Below are positions 7,635 to 15,483 of a stretch of DNA of 20,854 nucleotides, in pieces. Position 1 is the first letter of the stretch, and every line of letters starts with the position of its first letter. The notes under the pieces were generated by a model. It was not told the origin of the DNA. It made no database searches and saw nothing but the letters and a program-made list of their open reading frames with translations. The stretch is from NCBI GenBank assembly GCA_947036575.1, contig CAMQSH010000015.1:1-20854 (forward strand), written 5' to 3'. The position numbers and the translations under genes are program-made. This DNA is from an uncultured Brevinema sp. (GTDB taxonomy: Bacteria > Spirochaetota > Brevinematia > Brevinematales > Brevinemataceae).

Positions 7635-8597
7635 ATGAAAATAATTAATAGTATTATTCTATATATTGCTCTCTTTTTAGTTGCTGGTTGTGCATCTGAA
7701 ACAACTTACCCTAGTAAATCAGTAGAATTAGTCGTACCTTACTCAGCTGGAGGAGGTAGTGATATCAATGGAAGAACAATTGCTGAAATTGTTCAAAAAT
7801 ATAAATTTTCCCCTGAACCATTAATGGTTGTTAATAAACCTGGTGGTTCTGGAGCTGTTGGAAATGCTTATTCTTATAGTAAAAAAGGATCTGATTATTC
7901 ATTGTTAACCATGATTGGTGGGCAAGCTGCCAGCGCTATTTATAATAACGCTGATGTTAAAGCAGATATGTTTACACCAATTGCTGTAATGTTATACGAT
8001 GTTATCTTCTTAGGGGTTGGTAAATCAAGTCCTTTCAGAGATCTTAAATCTCTAGTTGAGTATGCAAAAGCAAATCCTGGTGAAGTTGTTATTGGTGGTC
8101 CAAATATCGGAAATGAAGAACACTACGCATATAAATTATTAGAAAACACTACAGGAATAAAACTTAAATATGTATCTTTTAGCGGAACAGGTGAAGTTGT
8201 AACAGCTCTTTTAGGAGACCATATTGATGTAGGTTTATTCAAGCCTGCTGCTGCTCAAACACAAGTCGAAGTTAAAAACATTAACCCTTTAGTTGTATAT
8301 TCTGGTAAACGTCTCAAAGGAGAATATCTTGATGTTCCTACATTTGAAGAACTTGGATACAAGCCTGTAGATCTACAAATCTATCGTGCCATTGTAGCAC
8401 CTCCTGGCATTAGTGCAGAGGCTGTTAAATTTTGGGAAGATGTCTTGAGAAAAGTATCTGAAACTCCAGAATGGCAAGAAGGATATATTCAAAAAAGTTT
8501 ATTAAATAGCACATTTATTGTTGGCGAAGAAGCTAGAAAGTTTATTAGCGAAGATCAGAAAAAATTTGCTGCTGTTTTTGCTGAAATAGAAAGATAG
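7635..8597 (+). CDS. tctC: TctC-type substrate-binding lipoprotein of a tripartite tricarboxylate transporter
   Basis: This is the extracytoplasmic binding protein (BUG/TctC family) that captures a carboxylate and delivers it to the TctAB membrane complex. Of its 320 residues, 1-18 form a lipoprotein signal peptide ending LVAG before Cys19, so it should be lipid-anchored; many proteobacterial homologues are soluble instead. Family motifs include VPYSAGGGSD near residue 35, NKPGGSGAVG near 67, the SGTGEVVTALLGDHIDVG stretch and PTFEELGYK. AGGAG precedes the ATG. It is followed by a hairpin before tctB, which would allow more binding protein than membrane subunits. The bound acid is unknown. 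Confidence 0.93.
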   Translation: MKIINSIILYIALFLVAGCASETTYPSKSVELVVPYSAGGGSDINGRTIAEIVQKYKFSPEPLMVVNKPGGSGAVGNAYSYSKKGSDYSLLTMIGGQAASAIYNNADVKADMFTPIAVMLYDVIFLGVGKSSPFRDLKSLVEYAKANPGEVVIGGPNIGNEEHYAYKLLENTTGIKLKYVSFSGTGEVVTALLGDHIDVGLFKPAAAQTQVEVKNINPLVVYSGKRLKGEYLDVPTFEELGYKPVDLQIYRAIVAPPGISAEAVKFWEDVLRKVSETPEWQEGYIQKSLLNSTFIVGEEARKFISEDQKKFAAVFAEIER

Positions 8598-8611
8598 ACA
8601 AACATCTCTAG

Positions 8612-8648
8612 AGAACTCACTGAAATATAAAAGTAGGTGAGTTCTTTT
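8612..8648 (+). terminator. Hairpin with T run between tctC and tctB (partial terminator)
   Basis: AGAACTCAC at 8612-8620 and GTGAGTTCT at 8637-8645 are perfect complements around a 16-base loop, followed by TTT. The stem is short and the T run weak, as expected for leaky termination or 3'-end protection. The 122-base gap it sits in is the longest within the operon. A second spaced inverted repeat, TAGTTAG-GG-CTAACTA (8683-8698), follows before the tctB ribosome binding site and might be an operator. Confidence 0.55.
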
Positions 8649-8719
8649 GGATATTTTAATAAGTCTATTATATAGTTGTACATAGTTAGGGCTAACTAAA
8701 AAAGCTCTTGGAGATTTTA

Positions 8720-9145
8720 ATGAAACTATTAGTTCAAATTGGATTGTTAATTACATCATTATACTTTTTAATCAATGGATATATGACGTATGGTTTATGG
8801 TCAGAAGGTGGTCCCAGTGGTGGATACCTCCCTAGTATTATAGGGGGTTTTATGGTAGTATTGTGTGTATACGATCTGCTAAAAAATAGAACAGAAAAAA
8901 TTACAATAATATTAGATAAAAAACGTTTTTTTTCAATGATTGGAGGATTAATAATAGGGGCTTCACTTATTAATTCTTTAGGTTTTTATCCCATTACCAT
9001 AATAGGTCTGTTTTTATGGATGTTTGTAGTTGAACATTTTTCTATTAAAAAAACATTGCTTTGTGAAGGGTTTGTATTAGGGTCAATTTATTTAATTTTC
9101 ACATTATGGTTACAAGTACCTTTCCCTAGTTTTCTAGGAATATAA
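8720..9145 (+). CDS. tctB: TctB-type small membrane subunit of the tripartite tricarboxylate transporter
   Basis: This is the small integral-membrane subunit that pairs with TctA. It has 141 residues with about four or five hydrophobic segments (near 3-22, 36-55, 68-90, 91-110 and 116-134) and the usual TctB layout, with a Gly/Pro-rich GGPSGGYLPSIIGG loop near residues 29-42. The ATG at 8720 was chosen over the in-frame TTG at 8708 because GGAG at 8710-8713 is correctly spaced for 8720 and would lie inside the coding region otherwise. TctB proteins are poorly conserved, so its place between tctC and tctA is part of the evidence. Confidence 0.87.
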   Translation: MKLLVQIGLLITSLYFLINGYMTYGLWSEGGPSGGYLPSIIGGFMVVLCVYDLLKNRTEKITIILDKKRFFSMIGGLIIGASLINSLGFYPITIIGLFLWMFVVEHFSIKKTLLCEGFVLGSIYLIFTLWLQVPFPSFLGI

Positions 9146-9161
9146 ATAGAAGGAGTATATT

Positions 9162-10661
9162 ATGGACAATCTGATTTTTTTATTAAATGGAATACTGATA
9201 GCTTTTGAACCTATAAATTTATTAGCAGCATTCTCAGGTGCAATAATGGGACTGTTAGTAGGGGCTATCCCCGGAATTGGTTCGTTAGCAGGTACAGCAC
9301 TTCTTCTACCACTAACATTTAAAATGGATCCTACATCAGCTATTATCATGCTATCTGCACTATATTATTCTAATATGTATGGCGGATCTTTTAGTGCTAT
9401 TTTATTAAATATACCTGGAGACTCCCCTGCTGTTATGACAGCATTAGATGGGCATCCTTTAGCAAAGCAAGGTAAAGCAGGAAAAGCTTTGTTTATAGCT
9501 ATTGTTTCTTCATTTGTTGGAGGGATGATAGGTATTGTTCTTTTATCAATATTAGGGCCAATATTATCTAATGTCGGATTACTATTTGGACCTGTTGAAA
9601 TGACTAGTTTATATATTTTTGCCTTGACTTCAATAGGATGGCTATTAGGAGAACATCCTATTAAAGGATTAATCATGACTATGCTAGGGGTTTTATTAGC
9701 TACTGTTGGTGTTGATGCACATCTAGGGCAAGCTCGTTTTACTTTTAATAATGTTAATTTATTGAGTGGTATTTCTTTTATCCCTCTAGTAATAGGTTCT
9801 TTTGGATTAAGCCAAGTATTTGAAACAATAAACAGTGGTAATAAGGCCACAGAGTTAGAAATTAAAAAAATAACTCTTAAAGAAAGTATGTTATCTAAAA
9901 CAGAAATGAAAACAATAGCACCAGTTGCTGTAAGATCTGGGCTATTAGGAACTTTTGTAGGTTTATTACCAGGATCTGGAGCTACTGCAGCTGCATTTAT
10001 CAGTTATATTTTTCAGTCTAAAGTATCAAAAGAACCAGGATCTTTTGGAAAGGGAAATATTGAAGGCCTAGCTGCTGCTGAAGCCGCAAACAATGCTGCT
10101 TCTATTGGATCATTTGCTCCTATGCTAACCTTGGGTATTCCAGGATCTGGAACATCTGCTATATTATTAGGTGGATTGATGATGTGGGGATTACGTCCTG
10201 GACCTCTTCTCTTCACTGAAAGTCCTGATTTTGTATGGGGATTAATAGGATCAATGTATATTGGAAATATTATTTGTTTATTTGTTGCTACATTATGTGT
10301 TCCTTTTTTGATGAATATCCTTAAAGTACCTAAACAAATTATGATTCCTGTGATAACAATTATTAGTGTTGTAGGCACTTACTCAGTCAATAATAGTATG
10401 TTTGATGTGTTTCTTATGATAGGTGTTGGTATGTCAGCATATGCACTGAATCTTGCTAAATACCCTCTTGCACCTATGCTGTTGGCTTTTGTTTTAACGC
10501 CTCGTTTAGAAACATCTATACGACAATCATTTGATATTGGAAAAAGTGATATGTTCATTTTTATACAAAAACCAATATCTCTAGGTTTACTAATTTGTAC
10601 TGTGATTTTTATCTTTGCCCCTATCGTTATCAAAATAATTAAGAAAAAACAAAAAGGTTAA
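9162..10661 (+). CDS. tctA: TctA-type large membrane subunit of the tripartite tricarboxylate transporter
   Basis: This is the large transport subunit, 499 residues with about a dozen membrane segments, using an ion gradient to import the acid given up by TctC. The two duplicated family signatures are clear: GAIPGIG near residues 34-40 with the following SALYYSNMYGGSFSAIL stretch, and GLLPGSGATAAAFISY near 267 with EAANNAA near 307 and TLGIPGSGTSAIL. AAGGAG precedes the ATG 16 bases after tctB. The complete TctCBA set within a catabolic operon that also has a KdgT permease suggests two related substrates or two affinity ranges. Confidence 0.95.
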   Translation: MDNLIFLLNGILIAFEPINLLAAFSGAIMGLLVGAIPGIGSLAGTALLLPLTFKMDPTSAIIMLSALYYSNMYGGSFSAILLNIPGDSPAVMTALDGHPLAKQGKAGKALFIAIVSSFVGGMIGIVLLSILGPILSNVGLLFGPVEMTSLYIFALTSIGWLLGEHPIKGLIMTMLGVLLATVGVDAHLGQARFTFNNVNLLSGISFIPLVIGSFGLSQVFETINSGNKATELEIKKITLKESMLSKTEMKTIAPVAVRSGLLGTFVGLLPGSGATAAAFISYIFQSKVSKEPGSFGKGNIEGLAAAEAANNAASIGSFAPMLTLGIPGSGTSAILLGGLMMWGLRPGPLLFTESPDFVWGLIGSMYIGNIICLFVATLCVPFLMNILKVPKQIMIPVITIISVVGTYSVNNSMFDVFLMIGVGMSAYALNLAKYPLAPMLLAFVLTPRLETSIRQSFDIGKSDMFIFIQKPISLGLLICTVIFIFAPIVIKIIKKKQKG

Positions 10662-10664
10662 TAT

Positions 10665-11486
10665 ATGAAAATACATTATCAAACATCAACACCAGAAGTA
10701 ACTATTTCACCAGCTGTAACTGCAATACAAGGAGAAATTTATCAAAATATAGATTTCTTACAAGAATGTGGATATAGTGGTGTAGAGTTAATGACTAGAG
10801 ATTCTACTCTTATAGATAGAGATAAAATCATTAAATATATCAAAGACAAATCTATGGATATTTCTATGATTTGTACAGGGGAAGTATATGGAGAAGACAA
10901 ACTAACTCTTACAGCCCCATCTATCGACATAAGAAAAAAATGCTATCAACGAGTAAAATCACTAATTGATTTTGCTGGAGATGCTGGAGCTAATTTTAAT
11001 GTAGGGCGGATAAGAGGATTTTATCATACTCAAATTTCCAAATCAGAAACAGATAAAATAGCATACGATGTGTTTACAGAATTAGCTTTATATGCACACC
11101 CGAAAGGCGTACATCTATTGATAGAACCTGTAACTCAACTACAAACTAATTTTATTAATTCTACTCAAGATGGAATTGAATTTTGTAAAAAATTAAATCA
11201 GCCAAATATTAATTTAATGCTCGATATTTATCATATGAATATTGAAGATAAAAACATCTATGATAGTATTAGAGAAGCTAAACCTTATATAAAACATGTT
11301 CATCTTGCAGAAAATAACCGTCGTATTGCAGGTACTTGTGGAATGGATTTTAAAAGAGTGCTTCAAACATTAAAAGAAGTTGGATATCAAGATGTTATAT
11401 CCTTTGAAATATTTCAAATACCAGATTCTAAAACCTGTGCTAAAGAATGTATTAAATATATCACTCCTATCTTGAAAAGCTTATGA
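10665..11486 (+). CDS. Hydroxypyruvate isomerase/ketose epimerase-like TIM-barrel protein
   Basis: This is a second xylose-isomerase-like TIM-barrel enzyme, 273 residues, closer in length and motifs to hydroxypyruvate isomerase and D-tagatose 3-epimerase-type enzymes. The metal set is E154 (LLIEPV), D187 and H190 (LMLDIYHM), H213 (HVHLAENNR) and E248 (ISFEIF). It begins three bases after tctA from a modest AAAGG site. Its stop overlaps the next start by four bases (ATGA), so the two are translationally coupled. In context it could interconvert hydroxypyruvate and tartronate semialdehyde, or isomerise a sugar acid. The two TIM-barrel proteins here are clearly different and unlikely to be redundant. 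Confidence 0.83.
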   Translation: MKIHYQTSTPEVTISPAVTAIQGEIYQNIDFLQECGYSGVELMTRDSTLIDRDKIIKYIKDKSMDISMICTGEVYGEDKLTLTAPSIDIRKKCYQRVKSLIDFAGDAGANFNVGRIRGFYHTQISKSETDKIAYDVFTELALYAHPKGVHLLIEPVTQLQTNFINSTQDGIEFCKKLNQPNINLMLDIYHMNIEDKNIYDSIREAKPYIKHVHLAENNRRIAGTCGMDFKRVLQTLKEVGYQDVISFEIFQIPDSKTCAKECIKYITPILKSL

Positions 11487-12112
11487 AATCACTTACATTA
11501 ATATATACAGTGCCTATGATAATTGATCCCATTAATAAAATAGTTCAAAAAGAAATCCCAGGTATAAAAATTTATAATTTATATGATGATAAAATTTTAT
11601 CATTATTTGATCAATCCTTAGATATTGTTAAAGATCGTTTTCAAAAACTTGTTGATTTATCAAAAGATAGTGATCTCATTGTTGTAACATGCTCTTCACT
11701 ATCAAGAATCGCAAAAGAAATTGATCCTAGTATTATTCTTGTAGATGAGTACATGTTTAAGGCTACTCAGTCTTTTAATAAAATACTCCTTGTTGTTACT
11801 GCTCCTACCACTTTAGATCCTAGTATGAAAGGAATTAGAGAACACAATAAGAATGCACAGATCAACACCTTACATGTTCCAAATGCTATAGAATCACTTA
11901 AAATGGGTGATAAAAACAAGCACAATAATTTGGTATTAGATGCTATTAAGCAAGAAATATCTAAGAATGAATATGATTGCATTGTTATGGCACAAGCTTC
12001 ATTAGCACATTTACAAGATCAAATCGAAGAAATTTCAAAACTAAAAGTACTAACAAACATCATTCAGATGATTCAACAAATTAAACAGGAGATCACAGAT
12101 GCAAGCAAGTAA
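11483..12112 (+). CDS. Asp/Glu/hydantoin racemase-superfamily protein with a single catalytic Cys
   Basis: This 209-residue protein resembles the Asp/Glu racemase superfamily. The first catalytic Cys region is present (VTCSSLSRIA, C70). The second, normally a Gly-Cys-Thr type motif, reads MAQASLAHL with Ala at about 172 in place of Cys. Two-base racemisation is therefore unlikely; single-Cys relatives include arylmalonate decarboxylase and maleate isomerase. The start overlaps the previous gene by four bases and the end overlaps the transketolase gene by 14, so it belongs firmly to the operon. A decarboxylase or isomerase step on a carboxylate is a reasonable guess. The substrate is unknown. 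Confidence 0.72.
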   Translation: MKSLTLIYTVPMIIDPINKIVQKEIPGIKIYNLYDDKILSLFDQSLDIVKDRFQKLVDLSKDSDLIVVTCSSLSRIAKEIDPSIILVDEYMFKATQSFNKILLVVTAPTTLDPSMKGIREHNKNAQINTLHVPNAIESLKMGDKNKHNNLVLDAIKQEISKNEYDCIVMAQASLAHLQDQIEEISKLKVLTNIIQMIQQIKQEITDASK

Positions 12113-12923
12113 AAATGTTACTGAACTAACACTATTATGTAATAGATTTCGTAAAGATATTATTTCAATGTTACATAGTAAACAAACAGGACATCCTGGC
12201 GGATCTCTATCCGCTGTAGAAATTTTATCTACCCTATATTTTATGAAAATGAACATAGATCCTAAAAATCCACAAATGGAAAATAGAGATCGTTTGATTC
12301 TCGGAAAAGGACACGCTGCTCCTATTTTATATATTATATTAGCAGAGTTAGGCTTTTTCCCAAAAAGTGAATTAGAAAATTTTCGCCAATTAAATAGTAT
12401 TCTTCAAGGACATCCCACTTTTAAAGTTCCTGGTGTTGAAGCCGTGACTGGTCCACTAGGAATGGGTTTATCTGTTGCTGCGGGAATGGCTGCAGGATTA
12501 AAACTAAATAAGACAGACTCTAAAGTATACTGTGTCATTGGTGATGGAGAATTACAAGAAGGTATTGTTTGGGAAACTTTCATGAGTGCAAGTAAATTTA
12601 AACAAGATAACCTTATTTGTATTTTAGATAGAAATGGGGTTCAATTAGATGGTTTAGTAAAAGATATTATGCCTATTCAAGATTTAGATGCTGTACTTAA
12701 AGGATTTGGGTGGGAAGTATTGAATGTAGATGGTCATGATATTACAGCATTATCAAGTGTGCTTGATACAGCAAATTCTATAAAAGGAAAACCTGTATTT
12801 ATTATTGCAAAAACTATCAAAGGTAAAGGGGTTTCTTTTATGGAACATCAAAGTGCATGGCATGGAAAACCTATTGATAAAGAATCTTATACACAAGCAA
12901 TTTTAGAACTCGGAGGAAAATAA
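12099..12923 (+). CDS. Transketolase, N-terminal (thiamine diphosphate-binding) subunit
   Basis: This is the first half of a split transketolase, 274 residues, binding thiamine diphosphate pyrophosphate and Mg. Seen are H32 in TGHPGGS, H72 in GKGHAAP, H105 in GHP, GPLGMG at 118-123, and the cofactor motif GDGELQEG at 149-155 with N179 (LDRNG). It transfers two-carbon ketol units between ketoses and aldehydes, or takes them from hydroxypyruvate with CO2 release. The ATG is preceded by CAGGAG and overlaps the racemase-like gene by 14 bases. Sitting inside a transporter operon, it is likely a dedicated enzyme, as in D-apiose (AptAB) and sulfo-transketolase clusters, rather than the housekeeping pentose-phosphate one. 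Confidence 0.94.
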   Translation: MQASKNVTELTLLCNRFRKDIISMLHSKQTGHPGGSLSAVEILSTLYFMKMNIDPKNPQMENRDRLILGKGHAAPILYIILAELGFFPKSELENFRQLNSILQGHPTFKVPGVEAVTGPLGMGLSVAAGMAAGLKLNKTDSKVYCVIGDGELQEGIVWETFMSASKFKQDNLICILDRNGVQLDGLVKDIMPIQDLDAVLKGFGWEVLNVDGHDITALSSVLDTANSIKGKPVFIIAKTIKGKGVSFMEHQSAWHGKPIDKESYTQAILELGGK

Positions 12924-12925
12924 CA

Positions 12926-13855
12926 ATGAAAGCAATTCGTGATGTATACGGAGATGTTCTAAAAGAATATGGACACTCAAATAATAATATTGTTGTACTT
13001 GATGCTGATGTATCTGGTTCTACAAAAAGCGGTGTTTTCGGAAAAGAATTTCCAGACCGTTTTTTTAATATGGGAGTAGCTGAAGCAAACATGATAGGCT
13101 ATGCTGCTGGACTGAGTACTTGTGGAAAAATACCATTTGTTAATACCTTTGCTGTTTTTATGATTAATAGAGGCGCAGATATGATACGAAATTCTGTTTG
13201 CTATGGTCATCTTAATGTAAAATTTGCAGGTGGGTACGCAGGTGCTTCTGATTCCTATGATGGAGCAACACATCATGCTATTGAAGATGTTTCCTATATG
13301 AGAACCCTTCCTAATATGTATGTATTGATACCTTGTGATGCACATTCAACTGTTGCATTAACAAAACTTACTATAGATACTGAAGGTGCTGTGTATTTAC
13401 GTCTTAGTCGTTCAGTAATGCCAGAATTATATAACGATAAAACAAAATTTAAACTGGGTGGATCTCATACGGTCAGAGAAGGGTCTGATTATACAATCGT
13501 AGCTTATGGATATATGGTAAGCAAAGCTTTAGAATCAGCGCAAATATTACAAGATAAGCATAATTTATCAATGAGAGTTATAGATATGTATAGTATCAAA
13601 CCTATCGATAAAAAAGCTATTATCTCTGCAGCTAAAGAAACAAAAGGAATAATTTCTATCGAGGAACACCTAACTAATGGCGGATTAGGAAGTATTGTTG
13701 CTGAAACTTTATGTGAATCTACTCCTGCTAGACTTAAAAGAATAGGATTCCAAGATACATTTACAGAAACTGGAGATTATGAAGCTCTTCTTTCAAAATA
13801 TAACTTAGGAACAGTAGAAATTGTAGAACAAATTTTAGAATTCCATAAGGGGTAA
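12926..13855 (+). CDS. Transketolase, C-terminal (pyrimidine-binding) subunit
   Basis: This is the second half of the split transketolase, 309 residues. It supplies the catalytic glutamate that activates the thiamine ring (E53 in MGVAEANM) and the substrate-site region YDGATHHAIEDVSYMR (about 111-126). A C-terminal transketolase domain from about residue 185 contains IISIEEHLTNGGLG. It follows the N-terminal subunit by two bases with a GGAGG in the end of that gene, as expected for a fixed-ratio heteromer. Its stop lies two bases before the glycerate kinase ATG. Confidence 0.94.
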   Translation: MKAIRDVYGDVLKEYGHSNNNIVVLDADVSGSTKSGVFGKEFPDRFFNMGVAEANMIGYAAGLSTCGKIPFVNTFAVFMINRGADMIRNSVCYGHLNVKFAGGYAGASDSYDGATHHAIEDVSYMRTLPNMYVLIPCDAHSTVALTKLTIDTEGAVYLRLSRSVMPELYNDKTKFKLGGSHTVREGSDYTIVAYGYMVSKALESAQILQDKHNLSMRVIDMYSIKPIDKKAIISAAKETKGIISIEEHLTNGGLGSIVAETLCESTPARLKRIGFQDTFTETGDYEALLSKYNLGTVEIVEQILEFHKG

Positions 13856-13857
13856 TC

Positions 13858-14997
13858 ATGAATTTTGTAATTGCTATGGACTCTTTCAAAGACTGTGCTA
13901 GTTCTCTAGAAATAGGAACTGCGATTAAAGAAGGAATATTAGAAGTATTCCCTCAATCTGACATAAATATTATCCCTATTGCTGATGGTGGAGAAGGTAC
14001 TGTTGATACATTAATCTCAGGATTACATGGTGAGATTAAAAATGTCGACGTAAGAGATCCTTTAGGAAACAAAATTAATGCTCAATATGGATTGCTTCCA
14101 GATGGTACAGCTGTAATTGAAATGGCAAAGGCTTCTGGGCTAGAGTTAGTACCCTATAATAAGCGAAATCCTATGAATACAGCAAGCTTTGGTACAGGTC
14201 AACTCATAGCTCATGCCTTACAAGAGGGATCTAGAAAATTTATTATTGGTATCGGAGGATCTGCAACTAATGATGCTGGTATGGGAATGCTAATAGCTTT
14301 AGGTGTTGAATTTTTAGATAATTCAGGACAGGTGTTGCAAGGTATTGGATCGGATCTGTTAAAAATAGATAAAATAAATACAACAAATATTGATCCTCTC
14401 ATCCAAAAATCTAAATTTCAAGTAGCTTGTGATGTGAACAATCCTCTTTTTGGAAAAAATGGAGCAGCTTATATTTATGGACCTCAAAAAGGAGCAACTC
14501 CTGAGATTGTCTTTCAATTAGATCTAGGTTTGCAAAATTTTGCTAAAAAAACTAAACAATATTTATTAAAAGATATAGATAAACTTCCTGGAGCTGGCGC
14601 TGCCGGCGGATTGGGTGCAGCACTAGTTGCTTTTTTAAATGCAGAATTACACCCAGGTATTGATATTATCTTGGATTACTTAAATATTGAACAATATATT
14701 CATAATACTGATATTGTTTTTGTTGGTGAAGGTAGATTAGATAAACAAACTGGCATGGGAAAAGCTCCTGCAGGTGTTGCGTCTAGAGTAAAAAACATCA
14801 AAGATATTCCTGTTATTGCATTAGGTGGAGGCATTGAGGGTGATCTGAGCATACTACATTCTATTGGTATCTCAGCTTATTTTTCTATTGTTCCAGGCCC
14901 TATTTCTTTAGAAGACGCTTTAAAAAAAGAAAACGCTTTGATTTTTGTCAAAAGACAAAGTCGAGAAATTTGCCATCTTATCAAATCAATATGCTAA
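13858..14997 (+). CDS. glxK: Glycerate 2-kinase (GarK/GlxK family)
   Basis: This enzyme phosphorylates glycerate with ATP, giving 2-phosphoglycerate in the GarK/GlxK class, and so feeds lower glycolysis. Its 379 residues are the standard length. Signatures are AMDSFKDCASS at the N terminus, ADGGEGTVDTL near residue 42, GIGGSATNDAGMGM near 131 and GAGAAGGLGAAL near 245. It is the last gene of the operon, followed within 70 bases by a strong terminator. Its presence is the firmest clue that the pathway ends in glycerate. An AAGGGG serves as ribosome binding site inside the end of the transketolase gene. Confidence 0.95.
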   Translation: MNFVIAMDSFKDCASSLEIGTAIKEGILEVFPQSDINIIPIADGGEGTVDTLISGLHGEIKNVDVRDPLGNKINAQYGLLPDGTAVIEMAKASGLELVPYNKRNPMNTASFGTGQLIAHALQEGSRKFIIGIGGSATNDAGMGMLIALGVEFLDNSGQVLQGIGSDLLKIDKINTTNIDPLIQKSKFQVACDVNNPLFGKNGAAYIYGPQKGATPEIVFQLDLGLQNFAKKTKQYLLKDIDKLPGAGAAGGLGAALVAFLNAELHPGIDIILDYLNIEQYIHNTDIVFVGEGRLDKQTGMGKAPAGVASRVKNIKDIPVIALGGGIEGDLSILHSIGISAYFSIVPGPISLEDALKKENALIFVKRQSREICHLIKSIC

Positions 14998-15052
14998 CAT
15001 ATGTGCTTCAAACTTAATCACGAATTATTACATAGCTAATAACCATACTTTG

Positions 15053-15108
15053 TGAAATTGGCGTAAACCTCTTGTGTTTTTCTTATAGAGAACATGGGAG
15101 GTTTTTTT
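15053..15108 (+). terminator. Operon terminator, copy 1 of a repeated terminator unit
   Basis: A 12-bp stem (15067-15078 with 15091-15102, including three G-T pairs) is followed by a run of seven Ts. The 15 bases TGAAATTGGCGTAAA before and inside the stem (15053-15067) are repeated exactly on the minus strand at 20840-20854, and the hairpin itself is the same unit. Stem pair 68/101 is C-G here and G-C in the other copy, a compensatory change. The rest of 14998-15483 holds the repeat at 15201-15260 and a possible promoter. Confidence 0.85.
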
Positions 15109-15200
15109 ATTAATAGTTATTGTTACCATAGAAAGTATTATCATTAATAAAACTATATATAGGAGTGCTATAAAATAATTATAGTGCTATATTTTTTATT

Positions 15201-15260
15201 TTATGTTCAAGACTATGTCATTTTTTGTTGATTTTTTTAGATATTACTTTTAATTACAAG
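15201..15260 (+). repeat. Dispersed intergenic repeat, copy C (partial)
   Basis: About 60 bases match 20610-20670 with roughly six differences, from TTCAAGACTAyGTC through the T-rich stretch to TTTAGATATT-CTTTTAATTACA. It then diverges where copies A and B continue. It lies between the glycerate kinase terminator and the AAA gene, in the same orientation as the other copies. Confidence 0.65.
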
Positions 15261-15305
15261 ATGACCCTTGTCTAAAACAATAAAAACACATTAGCAAGAT
15301 AGGTA

Positions 15306-15340
15306 TTGACATCCTATATTTAACTATGTTTTCATATAAT
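15306..15340 (+). promoter_or_regulatory. Possible promoter of the AAA operon
   Basis: A perfect TTGACA at 15306-15311 and a perfect TATAAT at 15335-15340 lie upstream of the AAA gene, but they are 23 bases apart, well above the usual 16-19. Either the -10 works with another signal or the spacing requires a regulator that distorts the DNA. The leader from about 15347 to 15483 is AT-rich with no gene seen. Confidence 0.35.
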
Positions 15341-15483
15341 ACATTCTATAAAAATAACTTAAATAATATTTGAATAATTATTAATAGTAGTATACAATAT
15401 TCATATAGAAAACTATATATACAACAATACAGTTTTTTATTTTTATTAAATTATAATCAATTCATAACTAAGGGGAGTTTAGA

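Noticed and set aside
9365..10633. Three minus-strand open frames of 84-161 codons opposite tctA
   Set aside because: They lie antiparallel to a strongly conserved transporter gene, lack start signals and match no family by eye.
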